This document shows positions 1 to 9,802 of a DNA stretch of 64,000 nt, piece after piece. The stretch spans positions 28,702 through 92,701 of the forward strand of contig OMXO01000002.1 in assembly GCA_900315035.1 (NCBI GenBank), written 5' to 3'. The notes beneath the pieces are model-generated. The model was not told the origin of the DNA, ran no database searches, and saw nothing but the letters and a program-made list of their open reading frames with translations. The number at the start of each line of letters is the position of its first letter. Within the stretch, counting starts at the first letter, position 1. Position numbers and translations under genes: made by a program. Source of the DNA: an uncultured Prevotella sp. GTDB lineage: Bacteria; Bacteroidota; Bacteroidia; Bacteroidales; Bacteroidaceae.

Positions 1-544
1 GGGAACTGACTTTCTGAATAGCCTCCTTCATGTCGTCATAGGCCTCGATGCGGTGAGCCCAATGGTTCTTGACTATCAGGTGATGGCTATAACTGCCATC
101 ATGCACAATCACCGTATGGCGTTTGAGGTTCTTGCCAGATTCAATATTGACTGGTTGGTCCTTTGGGGTAACTACGCTATGGGTAAACAGTTGTACAATG
201 TTCTGACTGAAGTGCCCTTTATCTTTTGTGAACTCCGCATCCATGCGAAGCATTAAGTCGGACTTGCCTTCATTCAGGTCTTTTTGGGCATCTGTGGTGG
301 GCATCAGCCGGATAACGAATGGAATATCCAACTCCTTGAAGATCAGTTTTAACAGATCGATATTATACCCGTCAGGATCACCGTTCTCGTTGAGGAATAC
401 ATAGGGCCACAAGTCCCATGCATCTTCATAAACCAATGGATGTTCAGTGGTGAATATTCTCGTACTGTCAGCCCGTGCTTGAGTTTGCTGGGGAAAAGCC
501 ATCAGCAAACAGAGGAGCAGTGTGCAGATAGAAGTATGCCTCAT
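1..544 (-). CDS. Periplasmic solute-binding (SBP_bac_3-like) sensor protein, partial
   Basis: Reading leftward from the ATG at 544, the frame stays open to the window edge, giving the first 181 residues. The N-terminus is a signal peptide (MRHTSICTLLLCLLMAFPQQTQA). It is followed by a stretch typical of family 3 solute-binding domains: WPYVFLNENGDPDGYNIDLLK, then ADAQ-like and GKSDLMLRM segments about 60 residues on. The start lies 7 bases after the stop of the upstream kinase, so it is the third gene of the sensory operon. In Bacteroidota such domains often form the periplasmic half of a sensor kinase, but the C-terminus lies outside the window, so whether a TM or kinase domain follows cannot be seen. 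The ligand is unknown. Confidence 0.75.
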   Translation of the reverse strand, partial: MRHTSICTLLLCLLMAFPQQTQARADSTRIFTTEHPLVYEDAWDLWPYVFLNENGDPDGYNIDLLKLIFKELDIPFVIRLMPTTDAQKDLNEGKSDLMLRMDAEFTKDKGHFSQNIVQLFTHSVVTPKDQPVNIESGKNLKRHTVIVHDGSYSHHLIVKNHWAHRIEAYDDMKEAIQKVSS

Positions 545-551
545 GAATCTT

Positions 552-2606
552 TTATTTTTTATGGGGTTCGGTGTTGTCTGTTTTCTTGCAGGGAATCCAT
601 ACCCAGAAGGTGGAACCCTTTCCCTCGCCGTCGGAAATGACACCAATCTTGCCGTTACAACTTTCAGCGATAGCTTTAGAGATATTGAGTCCGAGTCCTG
701 TACCTTGGACATAATCATTGAGTTTGACGAATCGTTCGAAAATCTTGTCCTGATCTTCTTTCCTGATGCCAGCACCAGTGTCTTCGCAGTAGATGTAGAG
801 TCCACCGCCATCATCCTCACGATATTCATAGCCAACCTTGATGTGTCCTTGCTGGGTATATTTTACGGCATTGGTGACAAAGTTTGTGATGACCTGTGTC
901 AATCGCTCCCTATCGATGATGACCATAAGAGAATCGTATGGATTATCTTTGATAAACTCCACTTCAGTTGCCTGTACGCGTTGAGCCAATGAGATGCAGA
1001 TGTCATTGAAATCTTGTGAGAAATCGGTTCTGATCGGCTGGATGTGGATTCCTCCATCGCCTAACTCAGAGACAGCCAACATGTCATTAATGAGGCGTAA
1101 CAGCATATCGCAGTTATTCATGATAACGCGGATGATCTCTTTTTTCTCTTCTGGGGCGGTGAGCATTGGCAGCACGTCTGAGAACCCTACGATGGCGTTC
1201 AATGGGGTACGTATCTCATGTGTCATGTTTGCCATAAAGGCACTCTTCATGATACCCGACTGGTTGGCCCGTTCTGTCTCACGCTTCAGTTGCTCTTGTT
1301 TCTCTATGAGTGGCGTCACATTGCGGACGACACCATAGGTGCCAATCAACTTCCCCTCACTGTTGAAGGAGGGCACACTGTCGATGAAGTTCCATTGCAA
1401 CTCATCGCCATCATGGAAGAAGGGGTGCATTTGGGTAAGGTCGGTACGAGGAACATTGAAGTAATTTTCAAAGTCTGTCAGTCCCTGGCGGAAGGGACTG
1501 TCAACGAAGTGCTCCATGAGTTCGTCGAAGGGCATCTTGTCTTCCGCTTTGTTCATACTCTTATAGAAGGTACATACCCGTTCTGGATAGGTAGTACGGA
1601 AGAAACGCATATCACAAGCGTCCATCAGATACTGAAGCTCGTTCTCATACTCCTGGATTTCTGCATTTGCCCGGCGTATATCGATATCGTTCTGCTTGTT
1701 CTGCAGATAGAGTTCACGTTCTTGAGTGACATCACGGATGGAGAGGGTTATGAATTGTAACTGACCGTTCTCATCATGGATGGGGTGCAGACGTAACTCT
1801 GTATAGCAATAGACACTACGCTCTACGATGACACTTAATGTGCAGAAATAGAAATCCTCACAGAGTTGTTTGTCTAGTACATTACGGAATGACGGCATCT
1901 CATAAATCGTATGACCATAGTAATAAGGGTCGTCTTCTGATTGGAAGTTGAGGATTTCCCGCATTTTCTGATTGACGGTAAGCAGATGTCCATCGCTATC
2001 GTAGAAAGCAAGGCCTACAATAGACTGCTCAAACATCTTTTTATATTTACCTGTCATTTTCTTCTCTTCATTTTCCAAATGGACCTGTTCTGTGACATTT
2101 GTCAGAGTACAGAATATATTGGTTGGGCGCTTGTCTGTCTTGTTGGCATATTCTGCAACACCCTGGTCGCGCATATACCACCATTGACCCAGATGCTGGT
2201 CTCCGCTGATATCCCAACGGAAAACGCATTCTGCATTAGTGGTCTCTCCTTTGACTAAATCAATGATAAACTTCCTGAAAAGGGGGCGGTCGTCAGGATG
2301 AATGAACTCAAGGCTCTTTTCAAAAGCAATGCCTTTCTCAGGAAGCATATTTCCATGCAGATTGTAGGCTGTTCTTTCACGTACATCGACTCTAAGCACA
2401 TAGTTCTTGGTGATATCAAGCGTGTGCTGCATAATCGTGGATATCTCCTTGCTCTGATTGCTGATCTTTCGAATACGGAGTACGCTGATACGGTTAATAG
2501 CCCAAGTCGCAAGAAATACGATGAGAATCAATAGCACCATCATGAGAGAAATCATGTCGTCGGCACCAAAGACTATGGCTATGATATTTGCAAGTGGATA
2601 GTTCAT
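552..2606 (-). CDS. PAS-domain sensor histidine kinase (catalytically intact)
   Basis: A 684-residue membrane histidine kinase. A single hydrophobic segment lies near residues 18-38, followed by two or three PAS/PAC-type modules ending in signatures such as TLTNVTEQ, TLSIRDVTQE and VVRNVTPLIE. The HisKA H-box is NMTHEIRTPLNAIVGF with the phospho-accepting His at residue 463. The HATPase domain has an intact N-box (NFVTNAVKYT), G1 (EDTGAGI) and G2 (GTGLGL). There is no receiver domain, so the response regulator must be encoded elsewhere. The ATG at 2606 is 11 bases after the stop of the upstream kinase; the pair is cotranscribed and probably works as a complex. Signal unknown. Confidence 0.92.
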   Translation of the reverse strand: MNYPLANIIAIVFGADDMISLMMVLLILIVFLATWAINRISVLRIRKISNQSKEISTIMQHTLDITKNYVLRVDVRERTAYNLHGNMLPEKGIAFEKSLEFIHPDDRPLFRKFIIDLVKGETTNAECVFRWDISGDQHLGQWWYMRDQGVAEYANKTDKRPTNIFCTLTNVTEQVHLENEEKKMTGKYKKMFEQSIVGLAFYDSDGHLLTVNQKMREILNFQSEDDPYYYGHTIYEMPSFRNVLDKQLCEDFYFCTLSVIVERSVYCYTELRLHPIHDENGQLQFITLSIRDVTQERELYLQNKQNDIDIRRANAEIQEYENELQYLMDACDMRFFRTTYPERVCTFYKSMNKAEDKMPFDELMEHFVDSPFRQGLTDFENYFNVPRTDLTQMHPFFHDGDELQWNFIDSVPSFNSEGKLIGTYGVVRNVTPLIEKQEQLKRETERANQSGIMKSAFMANMTHEIRTPLNAIVGFSDVLPMLTAPEEKKEIIRVIMNNCDMLLRLINDMLAVSELGDGGIHIQPIRTDFSQDFNDICISLAQRVQATEVEFIKDNPYDSLMVIIDRERLTQVITNFVTNAVKYTQQGHIKVGYEYREDDGGGLYIYCEDTGAGIRKEDQDKIFERFVKLNDYVQGTGLGLNISKAIAESCNGKIGVISDGEGKGSTFWVWIPCKKTDNTEPHKK

Positions 2607-2617
2607 GACACTGGCGG

Positions 2618-4762
2618 TTAAATGATGATTTCTGTTTTCTTCTCCATACTGTTCATCTCACAAGGGATGATAATGTATGCGGTATTTCCCCTATCTTCTT
2701 CGGATTGTATCTCAATAGATCCTCCCATCTGTTCAATCATTTCCTTTACAATCGGCAAATCGAGTCCTGTGGTGAACTCAGAGATATCTTTGTTCCTGGC
2801 AAAGCGGTCGTATATGTGTGGTAACTGCTCTTTGCTGATACCCTTGCCTGTGTCTTCGATAGAAATGCTCAGTTCCCCATGGTGATATACATATTTGGCA
2901 CGTATGGTACCTTCTTCTGTATGAAGGGCGGCCAATGTGCATAATTTCTGGATAGCTGAACCAAGGTGCTGCTCATCGATAGTTATCTTCAGACTGTTGT
3001 AAGGGTTCTCTGTAGAGACAACGACATTAGGTGATACGGTACTCCAGCCCATGTAGCAGTATCCGTCGAAGAGCGTGGCAAAGTCACACTCCTTCTTGTT
3101 GAACTCCTCCATCTTTGCGTCGAGGCGTGAGATGTAGAGTATATCGTTAACCAATTGAAGCAGTTCAGAGGTGTTACGCTTGATCTCCTCTGAGAATATG
3201 GGCTCGTCTTCATCTGCATGGGGATTGTTGAAAAGTTCTGCAAATCCCAGTACAGCATTCAATGGAGTTCGTATTTCGTGGCTCATGTTTTTCAGGAAGG
3301 TGTTCTTCAGAGACTCTGTCTCTTGTGCCTTCTGTGTCTCAACCATCAGCCTCTTTTCTGTATAGACCATCTCTGTGTTGTCCTGGCACATGCCGAAATA
3401 ATGTGTGATGCCGTTTTTACCCGTAACAGGTACAACACTGAAAGAAAGGTAGATGTTGCGCCCCTCTGAATCATGGAAGATGGTCTCGAATGTTGACTTG
3501 AATGTTCCCGGATGGCGACGGTCCATTCTTTGGAACAGTCCTTTCGCTCTTCTGCGTTCATATTTTTGCAGTAGTGTGACGCATCGTATCTGTGGAAGCT
3601 TATATAGCGGATTGTTCAGGTCGCTCGATATCTCCAAGACATGGGTATCGGGATTATAGTTGATCATGCGCACATTGCTCACATGGAGTGAGTAGTTGAT
3701 GTTGTCGATATACGCCTGAATGTCACGCGTCTTTTTGGCTAACTGGCGACTTGCCCATTTCTGGTGGTGTTGCGATTCCACCATTTCCGTAATATTACGT
3801 CCCGCCATAACAATGCCTTCCAGTTCACCTTGCTCGTTATGTATTGGCGAAAGGATCTGTTCGTAATATGACTTTTTGTTGCCCCAATGTTCTTCAGTTA
3901 GGCCACCGATGGGCTTCTCTATATTCGACAAGTCGGTGATAGATGATGAATGTTGCAGTTCTATATGTTGCAAATCGAGGTCTTGCATCGACGGAACGTC
4001 TTTGATATTGGGCTTTGAGGCAAGTAGTTGCTCACGGTCAGCTACTTCAAAAGACTCACATGCTTTCTCGTTGATGTCAGTCATTGTGCCGTTGGCATCG
4101 TAATAAATCATATCCACCAGTGAGGAATTGAATACCGTATGGTATTGCAAGGCCAGGTTGGCGGCATGTTCTTTTTTGAGTTTTTCGTCTGTGATATCCC
4201 GTTGTATTCCCAATAACACGGCTGGTTTGCCTTGGGCATCGTTCTGGAGAATGGAGATGTTGACAGTGAAAAGCCGTTGTGGCTCATCGGTATTGCTGTC
4301 CTCAGTCTTCCTGCTCCTGATTGTCGTGATGCCTGATTGAGTCTTCCCACTGACAACACTGGTGATGGTCTTCAACAATTTGCTGAAATCATCGTGATGG
4401 TAGAACATCGAGAAGTCTATAGGTGAATAATCTGTGCGCTCTTCACCATGATTTGACAATTGGGTGAAGAATTCCCCGGCAGTGTCATACGTCCATATCT
4501 GAGTCTTGTTATAGTCGAGCACCAGTGATAATTGAGTGTTCTGCTGCTGTGCTTTAAGGTTTACAGCCTTTTGCCGGTAATAGAACACACGGTTAGAGAA
4601 AATCATGACAAAGACTGCAATCAGCAGTCCCGCCACCAGATAAGCTGCAAGGTGGTGGATGTCGGCGATTGTTTCCATGTTCTCTTTTTGCGCAAAAGCC
4701 TGAGAGACGTAAACCAGCAGGCTGAGGGTCGCCAAGAGTCTTAGTTTATTGGTTCTTTTCAT
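2618..4762 (-). CDS. PAS-domain histidine kinase with degenerate ATP-binding domain
   Basis: A 714-residue protein from the ATG at 4762. It has a signal-like N-terminus (MKRTNKLRLLATLSLLVYVSQAFAQ), a TM segment near residues 38-58 and PAS/PAC modules (GIQRDITDEK, MAGRNITEM, MCQDNTEM). The HisKA H-box KNMSHEIRTPLNAVLGF carries His at residue 495. The ATPase domain looks dead: the N-box reads LCTLAALHT, with Leu (residue 610) where the Mg-binding Asn belongs, and G2 reads TTGLDL instead of GTGLGL; G1 (EDTGKGI) is kept. An in-frame TTG 27 bases upstream overlaps the -7 promoter box and is not a credible start. First gene of a three-gene sensory operon; it may be trans-phosphorylated by the intact kinase downstream (inference). 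Confidence 0.9.
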   Translation of the reverse strand: MKRTNKLRLLATLSLLVYVSQAFAQKENMETIADIHHLAAYLVAGLLIAVFVMIFSNRVFYYRQKAVNLKAQQQNTQLSLVLDYNKTQIWTYDTAGEFFTQLSNHGEERTDYSPIDFSMFYHHDDFSKLLKTITSVVSGKTQSGITTIRSRKTEDSNTDEPQRLFTVNISILQNDAQGKPAVLLGIQRDITDEKLKKEHAANLALQYHTVFNSSLVDMIYYDANGTMTDINEKACESFEVADREQLLASKPNIKDVPSMQDLDLQHIELQHSSSITDLSNIEKPIGGLTEEHWGNKKSYYEQILSPIHNEQGELEGIVMAGRNITEMVESQHHQKWASRQLAKKTRDIQAYIDNINYSLHVSNVRMINYNPDTHVLEISSDLNNPLYKLPQIRCVTLLQKYERRRAKGLFQRMDRRHPGTFKSTFETIFHDSEGRNIYLSFSVVPVTGKNGITHYFGMCQDNTEMVYTEKRLMVETQKAQETESLKNTFLKNMSHEIRTPLNAVLGFAELFNNPHADEDEPIFSEEIKRNTSELLQLVNDILYISRLDAKMEEFNKKECDFATLFDGYCYMGWSTVSPNVVVSTENPYNSLKITIDEQHLGSAIQKLCTLAALHTEEGTIRAKYVYHHGELSISIEDTGKGISKEQLPHIYDRFARNKDISEFTTGLDLPIVKEMIEQMGGSIEIQSEEDRGNTAYIIIPCEMNSMEKKTEIII

Positions 4763-4786
4763 CAGATGCCATGTAGTAATATTCGG

Positions 4787-4818
4787 CAAAGATAGTCAAA
4801 ACTGATTAAATAACAAAA
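4787..4818 (-). promoter_or_regulatory. Bacteroidota-type promoter of the kinase operon
   Basis: On the minus strand TATCTTTG (4787-4794) fits the TAnnTTTG -7 consensus, with TTTTG (4814-4818) 19 bases upstream as the -33 element. The predicted transcript starts about 20 bases before the kinase ATG at 4762. It lies back to back with the frr promoter. Confidence 0.75.
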
Positions 4819-4874
4819 TATTTGATGCGAAAAATGCGCATTTTACATGAAACAACAAAAAAAAGCGTGAATTA

Positions 4875-4906
4875 TTTGGAGGATTGGGGGAAAAATGCTA
4901 CTTTTG
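4875..4906 (+). promoter_or_regulatory. Bacteroidota-type promoter of frr-rsgA
   Basis: TTTG (4875-4878) and TACTTTTG (4899-4906) are separated by 20 bases and match the -33/-7 consensus of the group's primary sigma factor. The frr start codon is 29 bases further on. Confidence 0.78.
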
Positions 4907-4935
4907 TCATCAGAAAAAGCTAAAACTGAAAGATT

Positions 4936-5496
4936 ATGTTAGATGTAAAAGAAACTTTGAAGAAGAGCGAGGAGCGCATGGAGATGGCTGCTATGTACCT
5001 TGAAGAGGAACTAAACCGTATTCGTGCAGGTCGTGCTAATGTGGCCATCCTCGATGGCGTGCGTGTTGAATTATACGGTAGCAAAGTGCCCCTGAATCAG
5101 GTGGCTAATGTCAGCGTGCCCGATCCTCGTACCATCGCCATCAAGCCTTGGGATCGTAAGGAAATCCGTAATATCGAAAAGGCTATTATGGATTCTGATG
5201 TGGGCATCACGCCAGAGAATAATGGTGAGATTATCCGTCTAAACATCCCTGTTCCCACTGAAGAGCGTCGTAAGGATCTTGTGAAGCAGTGTAACAAGAT
5301 AGCAGAGAAGGCTAAGGTGGAAGTTCGTAATGTGCGTGCAGATATTAAGGATAAGCTGAAGAAAGCCATTAAGGATGGACTCAGTGAGGATAATGAAAAG
5401 GATGCAGAGCTTGAATTGCAGAAATTGCATGACAAGTACATCAAGAAACTTGATGATTTGATTGCAGCAAAGAACAAGGAGATTATGACGGTGTAG
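4936..5496 (+). CDS. frr: Ribosome recycling factor
   Basis: Encodes 186 residues, the usual length for RRF (about 185). With EF-G it splits post-termination ribosomes in the cytoplasm. Family features visible include the N-terminal helix followed by [20 protein letters not shown], the [21 protein letters not shown] segment, and the C-terminal charged coiled helices ([22 protein letters not shown] ... [15 protein letters not shown]). The ATG at 4936 is preceded by a clear promoter. Only one base separates its stop from the rsgA start, so the two are cotranscribed and may be translationally coupled. Confidence 0.97.
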   Translation: MLDVKETLKKSEERMEMAAMYLEEELNRIRAGRANVAILDGVRVELYGSKVPLNQVANVSVPDPRTIAIKPWDRKEIRNIEKAIMDSDVGITPENNGEIIRLNIPVPTEERRKDLVKQCNKIAEKAKVEVRNVRADIKDKLKKAIKDGLSEDNEKDAELELQKLHDKYIKKLDDLIAAKNKEIMTV

Positions 5497-5497
5497 G

Positions 5498-6430
5498 ATG
5501 AAAGGCCTCGTCGTCAAAAATACTGGCAGCTGGTACACCGTCCGTACAGACGATGGCCAGCTGATTGAGTCTAAAATAAAAGGCAACTTCCGCCTGAAGG
5601 GTATTCGTAGCACTAATCCTGTGGCTGTAGGTGACAGGGTTGAATTAGTCGTTAATCAAGAAGGAACAGCGTTTATCACGGCTATTGATGATCGCCGAAA
5701 CTATATCATCAGGAAGTCTCAGAACCTTTCTAAACAAAGTCATATCATTGCCGCTAATGTGGATCAGGCATTCTTGATTGTTACGATAAACTATCCCCAG
5801 ACCTCTACGACCTTCATTGATCGTTTTCTGGCTTCTGCCGAAGCCTATCGTGTCCCAGTTATTCTTGTCTTCAACAAGACTGATCTTCTCGATGAGGATG
5901 ATCGCCGTTATCAACAGATGATGATGACCCTTTATGAAAATATCGGATACCAATGCATAGCTATCTCTGCAGAAAAGGGAACAGGCGTCGAAATACTGGA
6001 ATCACTATTACAAGGTAAAACAACTGTGCTGAGCGGGAACAGCGGTGTTGGAAAATCGACGCTTATCAATCGACTCATCCCTGGTGCGAGCCTCCGAACG
6101 GCAGAGATCAGTGATGCTCACAATACAGGTCAGCATACCACCACTTTTAGTGAGATGATAGAACTGCCGGGTGGTGGCTATCTCATTGACACGCCAGGCA
6201 TTAAAGGGTTTGGCACTTTTGATATGGAGCCCGAAGAACTGACGAGCTACTTTAAGGAAATCTTCCGTTTCTCCAAAGACTGCCGTTTCTCTAACTGTAC
6301 ACATACCCATGAGCCTGGCTGCGCGGTGCTTCAGGCTCTTGAGAACCACTATATTGCCCAAAGCCGTTATCAATCATATCTCTCCATGATGGAAGATAAG
6401 GACGGCGGTAAATACCGCGAAGCTTTTTAA
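5498..6430 (+). CDS. rsgA: Ribosome small subunit-dependent GTPase A
   Basis: 310 residues. A circularly permuted GTPase that acts late in 30S subunit assembly. Order of elements: N-terminal OB-fold (about 1-70), G4 (FNKTDLL) ahead of G1 ([14 protein letters not shown]), then switch I region (GQHTTTF), G3 (DTPGIKGFG) and a C-terminal zinc-binding motif ([14 protein letters not shown]). This G4-G1-G3 order is diagnostic for the YjeQ/RsgA family. It sits directly behind frr, and an S9 peptidase gene follows 18 bases downstream. Confidence 0.97.
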   Translation: MKGLVVKNTGSWYTVRTDDGQLIESKIKGNFRLKGIRSTNPVAVGDRVELVVNQEGTAFITAIDDRRNYIIRKSQNLSKQSHIIAANVDQAFLIVTINYPQTSTTFIDRFLASAEAYRVPVILVFNKTDLLDEDDRRYQQMMMTLYENIGYQCIAISAEKGTGVEILESLLQGKTTVLSGNSGVGKSTLINRLIPGASLRTAEISDAHNTGQHTTTFSEMIELPGGGYLIDTPGIKGFGTFDMEPEELTSYFKEIFRFSKDCRFSNCTHTHEPGCAVLQALENHYIAQSRYQSYLSMMEDKDGGKYREAF

Positions 6431-6448
6431 CAAACTAATCTGTATGAA

Positions 6449-8890
6449 ATGATGAAATCTTTTGCTCTATTTTGCTTGGGGACATTGTGCCTGTCTCAGC
6501 CGGTTATTGCTCAGACGAGAACAGATATCGGACAGTTTAATCTGTCGGGTCCCTATCCTGTTTCTGCCCCTGTATCGCTTGATACGGTTGATGTTCAAGG
6601 GAAGAAATTCGATGAGACAGCCTTCTGGAAAGGTATGTCGCTCGATGCACCCATGACGGAAGTGTTCTCAGGAAAAATACTGCCGTCAGTAGCAGATAGT
6701 CGGAGTGTGGGTCTTCTTACTTTCTATGTGAATAACCGCGACTACCTGAAAGGCAAAGTCGTTGTTAAGGGACCTAAGCACTATAAGATGTATATTGATG
6801 GTAAAGAGGCCGGCGAAGAACTGAAACTGGCTCCCGAGCACCATACTTTTTCCATCCAGTTTCTGGCAGAACCGAAAGACACCGATTCTATCCAGGTATA
6901 TTTCGATGCGCCAGTGGCCGTTCCTTATGCACTTGAGAAGCGTCATCCCTATATGGTTCATGATCTTACTGACGGTAAGCGCGTAAGAGGCATTTCGTTG
7001 TCTGCTGATGGAAGTTACGTGGTTCTTGCCTATCAGACAACAGCTCGTGGCGGCAATTCACAATGGAGTTACGAGTTGCGTGATACAAAGACTGGACGTT
7101 TGGTTAACCTTCTCTCCAAGAACGTGCGCTGGATGCCAAAGTCGATTGCATATATTGAAGAGGAACAGGAGGGTGATAAGCGCGTGCTCTACAAAGTGAA
7201 TCCCACTACGGGCGACCGTACAAGGTTTGCCTATGGTATTCCTGAGGGGAGTTACACGTTGAGTCCGACAGAAGACTATCTGATTCTTTCTATTGAGGAA
7301 GAAGGACCGAAAGAAGATGAAGAGGTCTTTGAGGTACTGGAGATGGACGATCGCCAGCCTGGATGGAGAAAACGTAGTTATCTCAGTAAATATGATATCG
7401 CTACAGGTCTTACCCAACGTATGACTTTCGGGCATCAGAACACGTACCTGGAGGATATCTCTTCCGATGGAACCAAACTGCTTATAGGAACTTCATACTC
7501 CCGTTTGTCTAAGCGTCCGACGGAGGTGGGTGATGCTATCGTGATGAATGCTAAGACCTTTAAGGCCGATACGTTATTCATTGGCGAAGGTTTCCTTGGT
7601 GGCGGTTCTTTCTCTCCTGATGGCAGTCAGATTATCTTCATGGGCACTCCCGAGGCCTTTAATCGCATAGGATGCCAGTTACCAGCAGATTGTACACCAA
7701 GCATGACGGAGTACGAACTGTTCCTTTATGACATCGCTTCAAAGAAAGTGACCCCTATGACCAAGGAGTTTGATCCGTCAATATCAAGTTTCGACTGGTC
7801 TTGGTCTGACGGCATGGTATATTTCTCTGCTGAAGATCGCGACTACGTCAGTCTTTTTGTGCTCAATCCAAAGACTGCTAAGATCTCTAAGCTTCCAGCA
7901 AAGGGCGATTATGTATATCGTTACGATATGGCTGCTCATGCACCGTTTGTCGCCTATCTTTCTTATAAGACGATGGAGCCAGCTTCTGCTTATGTGCTGA
8001 ATCTGAAGAATAGACATAACCAGACGTTCTTCGATGGGCGTCAGGCTTTAGGCGATGCTGAGATTGGGACTTGTGAAGACTGGAACTTCACTAACAGTAA
8101 AGGTGATACCGTTTATGGACGCCTTTATCTGCCAAAAGATTTCGATGCCTCTAAGAAATACCCGATGATCGTGTATTATTATGGTGGCTGCTCGCCTGTG
8201 AGCCGTTACTTCGAGTCACCTTATGCACCGCAGTACTGGAACTCGTTGGGCTATGTGGCCTATATCCTCCAACCCAGTGGCGCCACAGGCTTCGGGCAGG
8301 AGTGGGCATCGCGCCATGTGAACACTGCTGGTCGCGGACCTGCAGAGGATATTATCGAGGGCACCAAGAAAATCTGTGAGGCCCATCCCTTCATCAACCC
8401 GAAGAAGATTGGTTGCATGGGTGCCAGCTATGGCGGCTTTATGACCCAGTATCTGCAGACGCAGACCGATATCTTTGCCGCAGCCGTTTCTCATGCAGGC
8501 ATTACAAACCACACCAGTTATTGGGGCGAGGGCTATTGGGGCTACAATTATAGCGAAGTGTCGATGGCCAATAGTTATCCTTGGAGTCATCGTCAGCTCT
8601 ACGTCGATCAGTCGCCCCTCTTCAATGCCGATAAGATTCACACCCCGTTGCTGCTTCTGCACGGTAATGCCGATACCAACGTACCGCTGATAGAGAGCCT
8701 TCAGATGTTTACTGCCTTGAAGCTCTTGGGACGTGAGGTCGCCCTTGTCGAGGTAGAAGGTGAGAATCACCATATCCTCGACTACTCTAAAAAAGAGAAA
8801 TGGCTCGCCACGCAGATGGCCTGGTTCGCCCGCTGGCTGAAAGACGATCCTACCTGGTGGGATGCTCTCTATCCTAAAAAACATCTATAA
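6449..8890 (+). CDS. S9 family prolyl oligopeptidase / DPP-IV-like peptidase, secreted
   Basis: 813 residues with a signal peptide (MMKSFALFCLGTLCLSQPVIAQ), so likely periplasmic. A large N-terminal beta-propeller-like region (about 150-540) precedes an alpha/beta hydrolase domain. The catalytic triad is visible: Ser660 in GASYGG, Asp742 in GNADTNVP and probably His774 in GENHH. The family cleaves short peptides, often after proline; exact specificity cannot be read from the sequence. The start could be either of two adjacent ATGs. It probably shares the frr-rsgA transcript, although function gives no link. Its end faces the convergent epimerase gene across 21 bases. Confidence 0.93.
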   Translation: MMKSFALFCLGTLCLSQPVIAQTRTDIGQFNLSGPYPVSAPVSLDTVDVQGKKFDETAFWKGMSLDAPMTEVFSGKILPSVADSRSVGLLTFYVNNRDYLKGKVVVKGPKHYKMYIDGKEAGEELKLAPEHHTFSIQFLAEPKDTDSIQVYFDAPVAVPYALEKRHPYMVHDLTDGKRVRGISLSADGSYVVLAYQTTARGGNSQWSYELRDTKTGRLVNLLSKNVRWMPKSIAYIEEEQEGDKRVLYKVNPTTGDRTRFAYGIPEGSYTLSPTEDYLILSIEEEGPKEDEEVFEVLEMDDRQPGWRKRSYLSKYDIATGLTQRMTFGHQNTYLEDISSDGTKLLIGTSYSRLSKRPTEVGDAIVMNAKTFKADTLFIGEGFLGGGSFSPDGSQIIFMGTPEAFNRIGCQLPADCTPSMTEYELFLYDIASKKVTPMTKEFDPSISSFDWSWSDGMVYFSAEDRDYVSLFVLNPKTAKISKLPAKGDYVYRYDMAAHAPFVAYLSYKTMEPASAYVLNLKNRHNQTFFDGRQALGDAEIGTCEDWNFTNSKGDTVYGRLYLPKDFDASKKYPMIVYYYGGCSPVSRYFESPYAPQYWNSLGYVAYILQPSGATGFGQEWASRHVNTAGRGPAEDIIEGTKKICEAHPFINPKKIGCMGASYGGFMTQYLQTQTDIFAAAVSHAGITNHTSYWGEGYWGYNYSEVSMANSYPWSHRQLYVDQSPLFNADKIHTPLLLLHGNADTNVPLIESLQMFTALKLLGREVALVEVEGENHHILDYSKKEKWLATQMAWFARWLKDDPTWWDALYPKKHL

Positions 8891-8911
8891 GTCTGCTTCA
8901 AGACAGTTTTC

Positions 8912-9793
8912 TTAGGCCTTTTGCCCGATGATAATGTCGTAGCGCGACATAAACGAGGCTCCAGGCTGGAGGTGGTTCATGAGAGGTTTGTCCTTGAACT
9001 CACCGTTGAACCCACGTGGGTCACCGATGCCATACCAAGGTTCGATGCAGACAAAGGGAGCTTCCTTGCCATAGGGACTCCAGAAGGCTACAACAGGCGT
9101 GCGGAACTCGACTGTAACCTCTGGCTCGCCATTCTTCCCTAAAAGTTCAGCACGATGTAGCTGGCTTTTGTGTACTTTGATGGAGTCGTTACGCCAGGTG
9201 TTGTTAGAGAATTCGATGATACCGTTCTCGGCCTCTACGAAAGGCACCTCGTCCATCGTGTGAGAACTGTCGGGATAGCTGTGGAGGACATCCATTGGTT
9301 CCTCGTTGTCGAGACGAATGATACCGCTCTGCTGTTCCCCAGCTTTCATGCCAGGTACGTTGAAGGCTGGGTGCCCACCAATCTGGAAATGGATTTCGCG
9401 GGTATCGGTGTTGTGGACGTGCCAGATGACGCCTATCTTATTCTCGTCGAGTGTGTAGCTGATGGAGAGGGTGAAGTTGTAGGGATAGACCTTCTTGGTT
9501 TCCTCAGACGATTCGAGGGCGAAAGTCACCTTGCGGGGGCTTTGGGCGATGAGCTTGAACTCGGCATCGCGGGCAAATCCGTGGCGAGGCAAGTGATAAT
9601 CCTTCCCATCCACGCGATAGGTCTCGTTGTTGACGGCACAGACGATGGGGAAGAGGATGGGGGAGTGACGGCTCCAATACTTCGGGTCTGCCTGCCACAG
9701 ATATTCCTTACCACTGGCATCCTTGATGCTCTGGAGCTCGGCTCCTTTTTCTGATACGAGGATGGATAGTTGTTCGTTCTTGAGTTGTACCAT
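8912..9793 (-). CDS. Aldose 1-epimerase family protein (LacX-like)
   Basis: 293 residues, galactose-mutarotase-like fold. Recognisable elements are GAELQSIKDASGKEYLWQADPKYWSRHSPILFP near the N-terminus, LPRHGFARD (the His of this motif is the conserved catalytic-site candidate), IGGHPAFNVP with a second conserved His, and CIEPWYGIGD near the C-terminus. The family interconverts sugar anomers or hexose-6-phosphates; this LacX-like branch has no certain substrate. It is the last gene of a five-gene minus-strand run, 9 bases after the DUF1648-like gene. No signal peptide, so cytoplasmic. Confidence 0.88.
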   Translation of the reverse strand: MVQLKNEQLSILVSEKGAELQSIKDASGKEYLWQADPKYWSRHSPILFPIVCAVNNETYRVDGKDYHLPRHGFARDAEFKLIAQSPRKVTFALESSEETKKVYPYNFTLSISYTLDENKIGVIWHVHNTDTREIHFQIGGHPAFNVPGMKAGEQQSGIIRLDNEEPMDVLHSYPDSSHTMDEVPFVEAENGIIEFSNNTWRNDSIKVHKSQLHRAELLGKNGEPEVTVEFRTPVVAFWSPYGKEAPFVCIEPWYGIGDPRGFNGEFKDKPLMNHLQPGASFMSRYDIIIGQKA

Positions 9794-9802
9794 GATAGTT
9801 TG

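Noticed and set aside
4762-4789. TTG start extending the first kinase by nine residues
   Set aside because: The TTG lies within the -7 promoter box (TATCTTTG) and would be upstream of or at the transcript start; the ATG at 4762 begins a normal signal sequence.
8216-8884. 222-codon open frame antisense to the S9 peptidase gene
   Set aside because: The sense frame holds the catalytic triad; the antisense product matches nothing recognisable.
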